NCBI GenBank assembly: GCA_051294375.1
Contig: CM119264.1
Coordinates: forward strand, 20,612,248 to 20,676,247
Length of the DNA stretch: 64,000 bases
Direction: 5' to 3'
Origin: Paraspadella gotoi
Lineage: Eukaryota; Chaetognatha
Positions within the stretch are counted from its first letter, which is position 1. Each line of letters begins with the position of its first letter. This document shows, in pieces, positions 25,519 to 36,485 of this stretch. Both the position numbers and the translations under genes were made by a program. Under the pieces are notes generated by a model that did not search any database, was not told where the DNA came from, and worked only from the letters and a program-made list of their open reading frames with translations.

Positions 25519-27002
25519 TCGGGATCGAAACCCCACGATCGAATTCGAGACTCGAAATCGGGGAAAATTGATGTTTCTGCCCAAAACTAATGATCGAAAG
25601 GGCTCGACCCCGGACCTCGGTATTTGGGGCGAAGGAAAAACCCCATGGTCAAAATATCAAACGACTTACCACGAAAATCAACGAATTACGAGCTTAAAAT
25701 CGCCGGCGGATTTATTGGCGGAAGAAGACGGGTGGAGGGCCGGAGGGTTGAGGGGGAAAAGGAAAAGGAAATTCGGAAAGCAATGGATGCTTCATGCAGA
25801 TTGGAAAAGAGTCGGAAAATTGATTAACGACAGGGACGATTCGATCGGTCGTAGTAAGTGAATCTGAGGATGTGAAGCAGGGGTAGGTATGAAGAAAAAT
25901 GAGCGCAATCGCCATCGGCAAAATACTAGGTGAAAGAAATTCCAGATATTTGCGTAATTTAGAATATAGGGTAAGTAAAAAAAAAATATCTGAATTCAAT
26001 TAAATTTACAATTTTATTTGACATATAATTCAAATGATGATAAAAATATAAAGTAAATAATACAATTAAGATTAAACTTTCGTAAACAAAAATCAATAGG
26101 GGTTTCTTCTACGAATAAAAACGAGAAAAGAGTAATTATGATTATTATAATAGTGAAGGTAGTTTTAATGTAACGAATAGGTTTTTTTTGGTATTGTATT
26201 GACAGTGGTCATGAAAAAAACGCGAATTCGAGGGTAAGGTTCCGTCAGAGATGTGAACGATAGAACGAACGAACGAACGCCGATGACGACGATGAAGATA
26301 AGAGGAGAAAAAAAGTTTTACAACCCGAGTCAAGAAGAAAATAAACGGAGAAAAAATTTAGGGTTTCCGAGGAGGAGGAGGAGGAGCAGGAGGAAGAGGA
26401 TTACGAGGAAGAGCGAGACCAAGAGAAAGTATTGCTTCATGTTGAAGACTTGTTATTGATGACTGTGGATTAGTTTAGGTGTTGCAAGTTGTTTTTTTCG
26501 ATTGTGCGATTGATGAAACAAGCGTTGCACGAATGCGAAGGAAGCAAAAAATTATTATTTCTAACCTTGATATTTTTTCTGAAGTTATAAATAAAGTTAA
26601 ATATTATTTTTTAATTTTTTTGTGTTTTTTCTTTTGTGACAAGGGATTAAAATTTAAAAAAAGAAGAAAAAGAGAATAGAAGCTTGATTAAAGATGCCAC
26701 TATAGTCTTTCAGCAATAGGAGATGGGAAAATGGCCGAATACTCTGTAACAATGAGGATGAGGAGCTGTCCTTCTGAAACTTCTGTTGGCTGTTCTGGTA
26801 CCCTTTGGGGTCCGATGTAAAATTTCGATTCGACTTTATCTTCAGTTACAAAAATGATTCTATCATGAACAGGTCGGTCAGTTTTCTCAACTGTAGTACT
26901 TCTACGTCTACGGCTGAACACAAAATCAACCAGTGGCTGTGCCAATACATGTAAATCGCTTTCAAGAGCTTAAACTGAACTGTTACTGCGTCAATAATAA
27001 TA

Positions 27003-27302
27003 TTTTTTTAAATTTGCATCATTTTTTAACTTTTTTATTTTTTCAACTTTTATTATTTTTCAGCTTGCATCATTTTTTTAGCTTGCATCATTTTTTTAGC
27101 ATTCATAATTTTTTCAACTTGTATCATTTTTTCAACTTGCATACTTTTTTCAACTTATATAATTTTTTCAACTTGCATAATTTTTTTAATTTGTATAATT
27201 TTTTTAACTTGCATAATTTTTTTAACTTGCATAATTTTTTTAACTTGCATAATTTTTTTAACTTGCATAATTTTTTAAACTTGCATAATTTTTTCAACTT
27301 TC
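27003..27302 (+). repeat. Minisatellite, ~17-19 bp unit
   Basis: About sixteen imperfect copies of 'aatttttttaacttgcat' stand head to tail, most alike between 27,160 and 27,290. The open frame across it (repeated Asn-Leu-His-Asn-Phe-Phe) is only the translation of the repeat. Fragments of element F follow at 27,300-27,460. Confidence 0.9.
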
Positions 27303-27367
27303 AACTATCTAGTAATCAAGTTCCATTAGTAAAGCAGTGAGAAAGTTAAAATGTGTATCTATTTTTT

Positions 27368-27460
27368 TTGTTTCAAACAATTCAAATATTTTTTGTTTGA
27401 ATTTTTCTTTGATTATGACTTACTGTAATATGCAAATTAGATTATAATATTTTTTTATTA
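27368..27460. repeat. Element F fragment
   Basis: Carries 'ttcaaatattttttgtttga', 'gattatgacttactg' and 'aatatgcaaattagattata', matching the core at 19,880 and 59,170. Confidence 0.6.
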
Positions 27461-27469
27461 ATTTTCTTT

Positions 27470-28980
27470 GATAATAAGGTCTGGCAAGATCATTATACTT
27501 TTTAAGATTTTTTTTTATATTGCTTTAATTCTTTTGTGTCTCTCTTACATATATATCGTCATTAAAAGATATGAAAAAAATAAAACATGTAATTTTGTAT
27601 ATTTTCATATTTTGAAAAATTTTTTAAAAATATTTACGATAAAAAAATAGAAAAAAATAATTGCTATTTTGTTAAAGAGCAGGTGCAAGTGAAGATTTAG
27701 TGGGTGCAGATAAAATTTTTTGAATGTTCCTTTATCTTACAAAAGGCCTCATATTTTTTAAAGCCTTCTAGTAAAATAAGGTAAAAATACAAAGAAGATT
27801 TAATACGACTGTTCTTTTGTTTCAGAAAAGATATACTAAAACTAAATTTCATTGCTATTTTATTTTAAAAACGCTCTTTTGTTTGTAGAGCCATCGGGTT
27901 TTTTAAGATCAAAACAGGCAAAAATTTGTTATTTTGTGTAAAGCGATGAAAGTGAAGATCTAGTGGGTGCAGACAGAAGAGAAAATTTCTATAGAAAGTA
28001 AAGGGAAAATGCTCATAGTAAAAAAAGTAAGAGACAAATCCTTTTAGTAGGTAGCAAAATTATAAAGACGAAAAAAAAAATAAAAAAAAATTAGAGCTAT
28101 TGGAAAAAAAAAATTCAGGGGGTAAGTAAATCGCGATTTACAATTTCGCCAACTGCTCAGACACTGGACTCTGGAAACACTTGTAACTGGCTGGGTCAGG
28201 TTCGTTATCGACGAATCTGTCGCAGGAAAAAAGTGAACGACCGGTTTTTATTTCTTTCCCCCCTCGCCTCTATACCAATCGCTGGTCAACCGCTTCCGTC
28301 ATGTACCATTTCCTCTTCGTCTTCTTATAAGGGGCAAAATTGTTTTCTTAAATAGGTAATAGACAATTTTTTTGGTTTACCTAGTAGTTAACTGAATAAA
28401 AGTAGGCAATTTTTAATTGAGGAAAGGAGCTTTAAAACTAAGATATAACTGACAAACTTATGATCCAATTTGCTAAGATTTAAAAGGGAAATATTATCTT
28501 TAATAATTTAAAACCAAATAATATTAAATTAAATTTAAAATTAAAAAAATAACAAAATAAGATATTTTTCAGAATTAATTTTTAAACAAAATCTTTATCA
28601 AATATAAAACTTTAATTTGCTCAACATTGAAATTCAATTAGTTTTAGCCAAAATATTTTTAAAATATTTTTAATGAAATACTTTGGGAGCTCAAATGATT
28701 TGAACAAAGACGACGACGACGACGAAAACGACGACGAATACAACGACGAAGACGACGACGAAGTCTTTGTACTTTGTGACCCGTAGTATCGTAGTGGTCA
28801 ATAAGAATGACCTGTTTTACCTGATCTTGTTATGGCTGACCTTTTTTCTCAGTCAATGTAAATACGAGTTGTTATTGAATATTGTTATTATTTTTATCTT
28901 TTTGGCTTTTTACCTGTTTTGATAATATAGCTTTTTTCTTCATTACGAAAAACACGCCTCGAATTTTTCTCCAAATTCTC
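27470..28980. other. Stretch without recognised genes
   Basis: AT-rich, with a (GAC)n-like run at 28,709-28,765. No exon or named repeat seen. Confidence 0.5.
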
Positions 28981-29099
28981 GTTTTGAGTCACCGCAATTG
29001 GTATTGCCCGACGCTTCTTTTGGACATTCTTATTCTTGCGCAACCTTCTAGACAATTTTTTTTTTCTCTCTCCTTGTTATCGTCATATTTAGTTTTGTC

Positions 29100-29965
29100 T
29101 ACGTTTTCAACGTATGGTCAGTCCAAAGATGGAGTACGTTGGTCCACGCCCCGCAACGATTCCGCGCCAAGCCCAGGCGCCTTGCAGCGCCAATCAGCTC
29201 TCGTTACGTCAGAGGCGGCGACCCGTCGCCCCGAGATTCCTCGAACCCCTGGCAAACGTCTCTTGGCGCCCGTTTCGCCCAAATCCGCGCCGACAGTGAT
29301 TCAACAAACGCCCGCATCGACGAACTCAGAGGCCTCGTCCTCTCGTTGCAGTCAACTCTCATGCCACTCTGACCGCGTTATCGAGACCTTCGGAGACGCG
29401 AGCGGAAACCGAAATGCAGCAGCAGCGGGAGAGCCCCTCTCTCCGCCGCTCCGCCACCGACGCCGGCCTCATTCCAGATGACCAGACGCAGGCAAAGAGA
29501 GTGAGGATTGAAGAGCCAGCGTCGTTCCTAGGCGGGACTCCGCGCACTCCACCGTTCGCGACGCCTCTCGTTAACCCTTTGTCTCCTCGCGGCGGCTCAC
29601 CCGAGCACGCCCCAACCCGCGCCGGCGCCGGGATGCGATTTCCGCGTCGCCGCTTACGGCGCCTCCACCCCCTACTCGGCTCGAACGCCTAAACTCCCTC
29701 CATTTGATTCTAAAACATTCCCGTATGGTTGGCCGGAGTTGACGCCGCATTTGTCGCCGCCGACGTTACCGACGATGCCACCATGGCATCCCACATTTTT
29801 GCGGCTCTTCCCTCGGAGCATCAACCACTTTTCGAGGATTTTTATCGATCTGGCCATCGCCCCTCATACGCTCAGGTTTATGCGAGACTTATAAAACTGT
29901 TTGGCGAAAAACCAAGACAGTTGGCGCAGAGGATGCTGCGCCCGATGACGCTCAGCCGATGACTC
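29100..29965 (+). pseudogene. Frameshifted LTR-retrotransposon gag relic
   Basis: A GC-rich island with overlapping frames. In order: 'ARFAQIRADSDSTNARIDEL' with coiled-coil character, a Ser/Pro/Arg-rich linker, 'RTPKLPPFDSKTFP', then in another frame 'WLAGVDAAFVAADVTDD' and 'HIFAALPSEHQPLFEDFY' ending at 29,962. The 'LPPF...W...aeaaF..a.vt.d' pattern is that of gag capsid domains in Ty3/mdg4-type elements. At least two frame changes separate the parts, one of them between 'KTFP' and 'WLAG' at about 29,723. No protease, reverse transcriptase, integrase or LTR follows; the DNA turns AT-rich at 29,970. Read as a decayed gag fragment. Confidence 0.6.
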
Positions 29966-30189
29966 CCAAAATACAAAATAATTTTGTAAAAAAAAATTAA
30001 TGGCTAAAAATATTTATTCAGATTTAACCAAGTTTGGTGACAGGGGTTGGAGTCCATTATATAGTTGTTTTTAATTAAGATAAACATTTTTCAGAATGTT
30101 CAAAATTATCATTTTTTATTTTGATTTAAAATTTTTGTTAATGATAAAAAAATAGAAGGAAACCTTTTTTTGATTTTTTATTTGAAAAT

Positions 30190-30846
30190 CTAATTAGAGA
30201 GAAAAAAAATTGTAACAACAATGTTTTTTATTATGATTAAACATACATGTTTCGACTTAATTTGCAAGTCTTTATCAGTGATTATTTAGTTTTGATAGTA
30301 CATAATTTTTTTTTCACAAGTAAGCAGTGAGAGGGATGGAGGGAAAGAGAGAGAGAGAGAGAGAAATAAATGTTTCCAACAAAGAATTAAAAAAATGACA
30401 GTGGTCAGTTTTGAGGACAGGGTAAGTTTGAGCAGAAAGAAAGAAGGTGGTGAGGAAAAAAAATTGAAATTTGGCAGAGAGAAAAAAAGATGTATAATCT
30501 ATAAGATGTATAAGATGTATAATGTATTGATCTAATTGTTGAACTCTGCATCTCTCTTTCTCTCTTTCTTTCTCTCTCTGCCAAATTTTAATTTCTTTTC
30601 CTCACCACCTTCTCTCTCTCTGCTCAAACTTACCCTGTCCTCAAAACTGACCACTGTCCTTTTTTGATTTCTTTGTTAAAAACATTTATTTTTCTCTCTC
30701 TCTCACTGTTTACTTGTGAAACAAAAAATTATGTATCATCAAAATTAAATAAGCACTGATGAAGATTTGCAAATTAAGTCGAAACATGTATGTTTAATCA
30801 TAATAAAAGTCGTTGTTGTTAAAGAAACTTTTTTTTTCTCTAAATC
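30190..30846. mobile_element. Foldback element B, ~650 bp near-palindrome
   Basis: The left arm (30,190-~30,500) reads 'attatgattaaacatacatg', 'cgacttaatttgcaag', 'gacagtggtcagttttgagg', 'cagggtaagtttgagcag' and 'aaatttggcagagag'; the right arm (~30,545-30,846) is its reverse complement block by block. A short centre holds 'aagatgtataagatgtataa'. No open frame, so a non-autonomous foldback or MITE-like element. Related single arm at 38,985-39,245. Confidence 0.85.
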
Positions 30847-30942
30847 TTAAAAACATAACGAAAGAAAGAAACAATACAATATTTGAAAATTATATCCATA
30901 GGATATTTACTTTCTATATTGAGCTCGAATTTTTTAATATAA

Positions 30943-31125
30943 TCAGCTTGGCAGGTATTGAGTAATCCATATCATATTCTGCAAAGAATTCAAGTAAGCT
31001 TTGCCATTCTTAATAAGATACAAAATATTTTTGGGCGACTTGAGTCTTGGGTACATTGTTACATCATCTTTGATCAAGGTTTTAATCTTGTCAATCATAT
31101 CAGGATACAACTGAATTAAGTACAT
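30943..31125 (-). CDS. Short unrecognised open frame, low confidence
   Basis: A 60-codon minus frame reads 'MYLIQLYPDMIDKIKTLIKD' and 'RLKSPKNILYLIKNGKAYL', less simple in composition than the surrounding DNA. No splice sites or upstream extension beyond a stop near 31,140. It may be the tail of a decayed transposon gene. No family recognised. Confidence 0.2.
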   Translation of the reverse strand: MYLIQLYPDMIDKIKTLIKDDVTMYPRLKSPKNILYLIKNGKAYLNSLQNMIWITQYLPS

Positions 31126-31129
31126 TGCA

Positions 31130-32381
31130 AATCTCTTTAAATGTATGCATCCTCATTGTTATTACTAATTTCTTCATTATCTATTAATTAATGATTTAAT
31201 TAATTAATATCAATGAATTAATCTTCCTTAATAATTTTATTGGTTTTGGTTCTGGTAGTAACCAAGTAGATTACAGACTTAATGCCATGCTACTATTGAT
31301 AATCATATTTCATACCATCTGGGAAAAGTATTTTTGGGCTTAAAATATAGTAATAACAAATTGAAAATATAGTTGATAACAAAATTAAAACAATAAAAGA
31401 AAATATATTGTTTTATTTATCTTTAAAAATAGATATAAGCAAAATATTTTGATTCAGAAATTGCCTATCTTAATTAAGAAAAATCATTTCTTTACCTAGG
31501 CAATTTCAGAAACACTTTGCTCAGTTAATCAGGCAAAATATTACCTAAGTTCACCCCTTAGTCTTCTACTTATTCTGGAGTTTTTATCGATTTTCTCGGT
31601 GAACAATGCGGATTATAACTTCTACATTTTAGCTATAAAAGATAAGTCGCAATGAGCTCCGAGAAAAGTTATAACCACTTAGTTCTTACGGCGCTTACGG
31701 CGCTCATTTAGATTTATTAAAATTAGAGGCAAAAGCATTTCTACTGGAGTATTATCTCCAGAGACATTTCAATGCCATGATGACGAAAGCAAAACAATTC
31801 TAAATATCTAAATTTTTTTTCTCCTACGTATACCGCATAATGATAATCTGTCGTCTGAATATTTCTTATTTTTGTTTTCTTGTTACTTTTAAGTCATTAA
31901 CCAATATAAACGTGTTTAGTTTAGAAATTTTAAATTTCAATTTCAAATGATATAATTTTAATCTTGAGTTGGGGCTCCAATTTATTGTCTTTTGTTTTTG
32001 ACAACCAATGGTTCTCAAGATTTTAACGAGAGAGGTCCTCTCTGCATTGAGGATTCTCCTTTAAACTGGTAAGCACATGTCCTTGAAAGCAAACGCAGCG
32101 GTAGATGCTACTTGCATGCTCCTTGCACACCGAACCTCGCCTGCTAATACCCGGCGTCAATCTCTTGCATATCCTGATTGGAAACTGTTGAATAATTATA
32201 GTTCAACTCTTCTGTGTTTTAAACTCGTTCTTCTCTTTTGAAGGTTATGTTCTCTGTAGGATGACGTGACCTTTAGCATGGAAGAAAACGCAGTATCCGA
32301 TTTATTTCAAATTTATTTCTGGATTGACTTTGATTCGTTTCAGGTATAAAAAGGCGTTGTAAACAATAATATAGGATAAAT
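31130..32381. other. Upstream flank of the VDAC gene
   Basis: AT-rich, without exons. Just before the VDAC start there is a pyrimidine tract with AG ('gattcgtttcag', ending 32,343) directly followed by 'gtataaaaagg', so either a 5'-leader acceptor or a TATA-like box lies within 40 bases of the ATG. Confidence 0.45.
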
Positions 32382-33765
32382 ATGGCCGTTCCGCCTTCGT
32401 ACAGCGATTTGGGCAAAGCCGCTAAGGATTTGCTTAACAAGGGATACAACTACGGAGGTATCATCAATGAGAATCCAGACTATTAAAACTTATGATTGAA
32501 ACGACTGATAATTTTATTCTGGTAATTAACGTACATTCATTCCTAGGAATAAACTGCGAGGTGAAGACATCAACTTCCTCCGGTGTCAGCCTAACCACTT
32601 CTGGTTCATCTAATCTCGAATCTGGCAAAGTTGCTGGGAGCCTGAAGACGGAATACCCGGTCAAGGTGCATCAGAATGAAAAGAGCCGTGGTACATAATT
32701 TCAATGTCTTTACATGGCATTTAAGCAGTCTTCGTAGCTAATCGGTCAGCCATGTCTTTATCTGTCGATAATGTTGTTTTTACAGAAATATGGATTTTCT
32801 TTCTCTCAAAAATTGACCACTGACAACATTCTTAACTCAGAATTTTCAATCGACGACAAACTAATGAAAGGTGACTTTTTTTTGAAAATAGTTATCGTTT
32901 TTTAGCCAATTAAAGTGGTTAATTTTTTTCACAGGCTTAAAGCTGACATTAGAAACATCTTTTGCGCCGGCGAGTAGCAAGACTTCTGGCGTACTTAAAT
33001 CTTCTTTCAAGCATCCGCATTTGGCCACGGACGTGGACATTGATTTTGCCGGACCAACCGTTCATGGCGCAGCCGTGCTGGGATACGAAGGCTGGGTTGC
33101 TGGTTACCAGGTTCAAAAAGACGGGTTATAGAAATATTTGAAAATAACGGTAATATTCCCCAATTAGTTTTATCTCTACTTTTTTAGCTAGCGTTCGACG
33201 CTGCCGCCCGAAAACTGACAAAATCTAACTTGGCTCTTGGATTCAGAGCCTCTGATTTTCACATCCACACGGCCGTCAACGACGGAAACGAGTTCGTCGG
33301 ATCAATTTATCAGAAGCTCAGCCCTAAATTGGAAACTGGTCTGTCAGTCAGAAATATTTGGCGTCTTCAATTTGTTTTTCTCGGACGAATAACGCCTCTG
33401 CTTTCCTCATCGGCGCAGGTGTAAATATTTCGTGGGCCAATGGTTCGGCGACTAGTTTCGCTCTCGCCTCGAAGATGGCGCTTGACGCCGACGCAACTAT
33501 CGCAGCTAAGGTGATAATGTTCACATCGTGAAATACAACATTTAACGCATACCTTACTGGGCATATGAAATAAAACACACCTGACATCCTTTAAGTTTAA
33601 TCGCTTTATTAAAACCATTAGGTGAACAACGCAGGACATGTGGGCGTGTCATATGCGCAAAACCTCCGACACGGCGTCAAGCTGACGCTGAGTTCACTGG
33701 TAGACGCCCGAAATTTCGGTGCCGGGGGCCACAAACTGGGACTTGGACTTGAATTTCAACATTAA
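32382..33765 (+). CDS. VDAC: Voltage-dependent anion channel (mitochondrial porin)
   Basis: Beta-barrel pore of the outer mitochondrial membrane, passing ATP, ADP and small ions. Seven exons: 32382-32457, 32547-32665, 32786-32870, 32935-33110, 33188-33338, 33419-33510, 33622-33765; all GT..AG with matching phases, total 280 residues (family about 280-285). Visible: the N-terminal helix '[20 protein letters not shown]', 'TTSGSSN' with the usual '[12 protein letters not shown]', the conserved 'GLKLTL' near residue 90, '[20 protein letters not shown]', and the final strand '[12 protein letters not shown]'. At the position of human VDAC1 Glu73 this protein has Gln ('[11 protein letters not shown]'), as in human VDAC3. 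A canonical AATAAA lies at 33,835-33,840, 70 bases after the stop. It heads a same-strand trio with ATP synthase g and PGAM5. Confidence 0.96.
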
Positions 33766-33834
33766 ATCGTGTGCACTAATTAAAAACTAAATCGTTAAAA
33801 CCTACGACAAAAACTAAAACAAATGAAGGATTTT

Positions 33835-33840
33835 AATAAA
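33835..33840 (+). terminator. Poly(A) signal AATAAA of VDAC
   Basis: AATAAA 70 bases downstream of the VDAC stop codon. Distance and strand fit a polyadenylation signal. Confidence 0.6.
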
Positions 33841-34148
33841 AATTTCGTATATTTAGTGCCCGTCGGTGAATCCAGATATGAGAAGTTTTAGTACAGTAAC
33901 CGAAACTATTGAGACTGTTTTAGGTTGTTTTGTAGCGAGCAGTGGCGTTTTTTCACTCGCATTACTATAATTATGGTCACTTGAGTTTTTTTACTCGCTC
34001 ATAATTTTGTTCTCTGTACAATTTATTCTTTTTTCTTTTTATACTGCTTACTCTCTATTAATTTTAAAGTCAGAATATTTTAATTTTATTTTTGTTTTGT
34101 TGTAGCCAGGTTTTTCGGAGGCGAAAAGCTCCGATTCCGCGATTCACA

Positions 34149-34571
34149 ATGGCGGGATTATTTAGCAGGTATTTTCCCACCCCGTCTCCGTTTAAAATGT
34201 GGCCCAAAGTTTATTTCCATCTTCATTTTTCAGACTTTTCTCGAACGTTTCGGCGCGGTCTTCTCTGTTCCTTTATTATGCCAAGCACGAATTGGCGCCC
34301 CCTTTGTCACCCGCCGAGTTTTCGAAGGTCGCCAAAGATTTGGGCGAGCTCGGGACCTCCATAACGACGGTATGTCGGGATGACTAAAATGTTTCATGGA
34401 CGCTTTTTACCTGACGACTCTTTTTACGTGACGATTTCCGATTAGGGTCGATTTTTGACCAACACTACAAAAGAAGCCGCAGTCAAGACTTTGATCGGCG
34501 TAGAAATTCTTATGTGGTTCTACGTCGGCGAGGTTATTGGAAAGGGCAGCCTCATCGGCTACGACGTATAA
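34149..34571 (+). CDS. ATP5L: ATP synthase subunit g (mitochondrial F1Fo, membrane part)
   Basis: Small inner-membrane subunit of the F1Fo ATP synthase, placed at the dimer interface with subunit e. Three exons: 34149-34168 (a 20-nt first exon, MAGLFSR), 34234-34369 and 34446-34571; phases agree, 93 residues, within the family range. Seen: 'YYAKHELAPPLSPAEFSKVA' in the matrix part, then the C-terminal membrane helix 'IGVEILMWFYVGEVIGKG' with a GxxxG motif (G-E-V-I-G) and the family ending 'LIGYDV'. It begins 384 bp after the VDAC stop. A pyrimidine tract with AG, 'tgttttgttgtag', lies 44 bases before the ATG, suggesting a spliced leader region (cis or trans). ATTAAA at 34,747-34,752 may serve polyadenylation. 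Confidence 0.94.
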
Positions 34572-34746
34572 GCCGGAGCGGCTGTTCATAGCGTAACTAT
34601 GGTCGCCAACTTTGTGTGCCGCGTCGTTGGGGTTGAAGCAAGAAGCCCCCTACGACGTTGAGTACTTGGATAGGAATTTTGTTTTCTGCGACATTTTTTT
34701 AACATGTTTATGCTTATATGGCTTTTTATTTTACAATCATGTCTGT

Positions 34747-34752
34747 ATTAAA
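34747..34752 (+). terminator. Candidate poly(A) signal ATTAAA
   Basis: ATTAAA 176 bases after the ATP synthase g stop and before the PGAM5 start. It is the common variant signal, but unconfirmed. Confidence 0.35.
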
Positions 34753-34935
34753 AGTATCAGAACTAATTAGTAACTTTTTTGTAAAGATTGAAAAGATAAT
34801 TTATTAAAATGTTTTGTTCTAGAAAAATTAATCGTGTTTAAAATTTTGCGGGAGATTTTCTCGTGTCTCTTTCGAAATTTTTCTTTTCTAATCATGTAAT
34901 TTCATCCAAGGACAGTTTAAAAGTACACGTTGAAT

Positions 34936-36485
34936 ATGATTTCCGCCAAATCTTTGACGCTCATTCGCGCCGCGTGCAGCGTAACCGCCGGTAGCGCCGC
35001 CATTTCTTTGGGTCATGAGACTCGAGCTATGACGGCAGCGTCCAACAGCGCGCTCACAGTTTCAATCGAGGACGCTCCCTCGAGTTCACGAATTCGCTTT
35101 CTGGGCGACGCCAAGATACGGAGGCCTTCTTCTGGCGATGGAGTCCCGCCTATGGAACGAAGCGGCGAGATGAATACCTCCGATCCCGATTCGCTCGCCG
35201 AGGAACTCCCCGGCGCCGTTCCGACAGTCAAAAACTCGGTTTACTTCTGGGCTCTCGTTTTCAAAAATTTGACAAACGGTTTGACTTATCCCCGACGATC
35301 ATCGTCGGTTGATGGCGAGGAAGCCATTCATGACGCTGCGGAAAAGAAACATTCCTTCTATCCCAAAGAAAAGGAACTGAATAACAAACTTGTTGGATTT
35401 TGTCGACACTTCGTTTCTTCTCCGAGTCTCAAGGACACTACGCTAAAAACAGTCACTGGTTAGTATTGAAAAAAATTTTGTCGATGTTATAAAAACTGCT
35501 TTTAGCAATAAGTTAAGTAATTAAAAGTTAAATTGTTCTAACGCTTAAAATGCTATTATTATCAGCCTCTCGCCACCTTTTCTTCGTTCGCCACGGGCAA
35601 TATTTCAGCAACCGAAAATCCGAACGTGAAAGATGCCTCACCAACGTTGGTCGAGAGCAGCTCGCTCTTACCGGAAAAAGATTGAAAGAAATTGGGACCA
35701 GTTACTCCAAGATCGTAGCATCCACGATGAAAAGAGCACAGGAGTCGGCAGAGATCATTAGGAAATGCATTGGGTTCGTTAAAATTTATCTTTCTGCACA
35801 AAAAACTGTTTCAATGTATGCCGTCCAGGTTTTTATGCGATTTCAATTTTACAGAAGAACAGACCTCCCTTTCGACAGCGACCCCTTACTAGAGGAGGGC
35901 GCTCCTATTGTGCCTGAACCTCCTTTGCGCAACTGGCGCCCCACCCAAAGACAGTTTCAAACTGACGGTGAGCGAATCGAGGCCGCCTTCCTCAAGTATT
36001 TTCAAAAGGCAGACAATGCGGCCACGCACGACTCTCATGAGATCATAGTCTGTCACGCAAACGTCATCAGGTGATTGTCAAATTAGTGCAATTTAATTAC
36101 TTGGGAGCGTTGACAGTTGGACTTGCTCTTGTAGATTTAATTTTAAAGTATGGATTTTATTTTTTACATGGTTCTTTTCGAACTGTCAAATTTTAGCTTG
36201 TTTCGTATTATTCATAGAATTCCTTCGCTTCGGTTTTTCAGATATTTTGTGTGTCGTGCGCTGGAAGTCCCTCCCGAGGCTTGGTTGCGAATGTGGTTCG
36301 TATGAATGAATAATTTAAAATTCATAATTCTCTTTCACGATATCACTACCCTTCTTTCAAATTCTCTTGGTAGGTTGAATCACGGTTCCATCACTTGGTT
36401 GACGATTCGTCCTTCCGGTCGAGTTATTCTTAATGCCATGGGAGCCTCTGGATACATGCCTCCCTCGCGCCTTACGTCATCTTGA
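34936..36485 (+). CDS. PGAM5: PGAM5-type mitochondrial Ser/Thr protein phosphatase
   Basis: Histidine-phosphatase-fold enzyme that acts as a protein phosphatase on mitochondria and influences mitophagy and cell death in better-studied animals. Five exons: 34936-35458, 35566-35773, 35855-36070, 36242-36295, 36374-36485; phases agree, 370 residues. Catalytic 'FFVRHGQ' places the active-site His at residue 184; further blocks are '[16 protein letters not shown]', '[18 protein letters not shown]', '[11 protein letters not shown]', '[13 protein letters not shown]', '[20 protein letters not shown]' (second His 311) and '[17 protein letters not shown]'. The N-terminal part before the catalytic core is about 175 residues, against roughly 95 in the human protein; it has a hydrophobic, Ala/Ser-rich start suited to mitochondrial targeting, and I do not see the WDxNWD multimerisation motif. 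Starts 365 bp after the ATP synthase g stop, same strand. Confidence 0.95.

Noticed and set aside
26933-27340. 135-codon frame with repeated Asn-Leu-His-Asn-Phe-Phe
   Set aside because: It is a minisatellite read in one frame; unit length is not conserved in codons at the left part.
29100-29962. Domesticated gag gene
   Set aside because: At least two frame changes and internal stops with no splice sites to bypass them; read as a relic.
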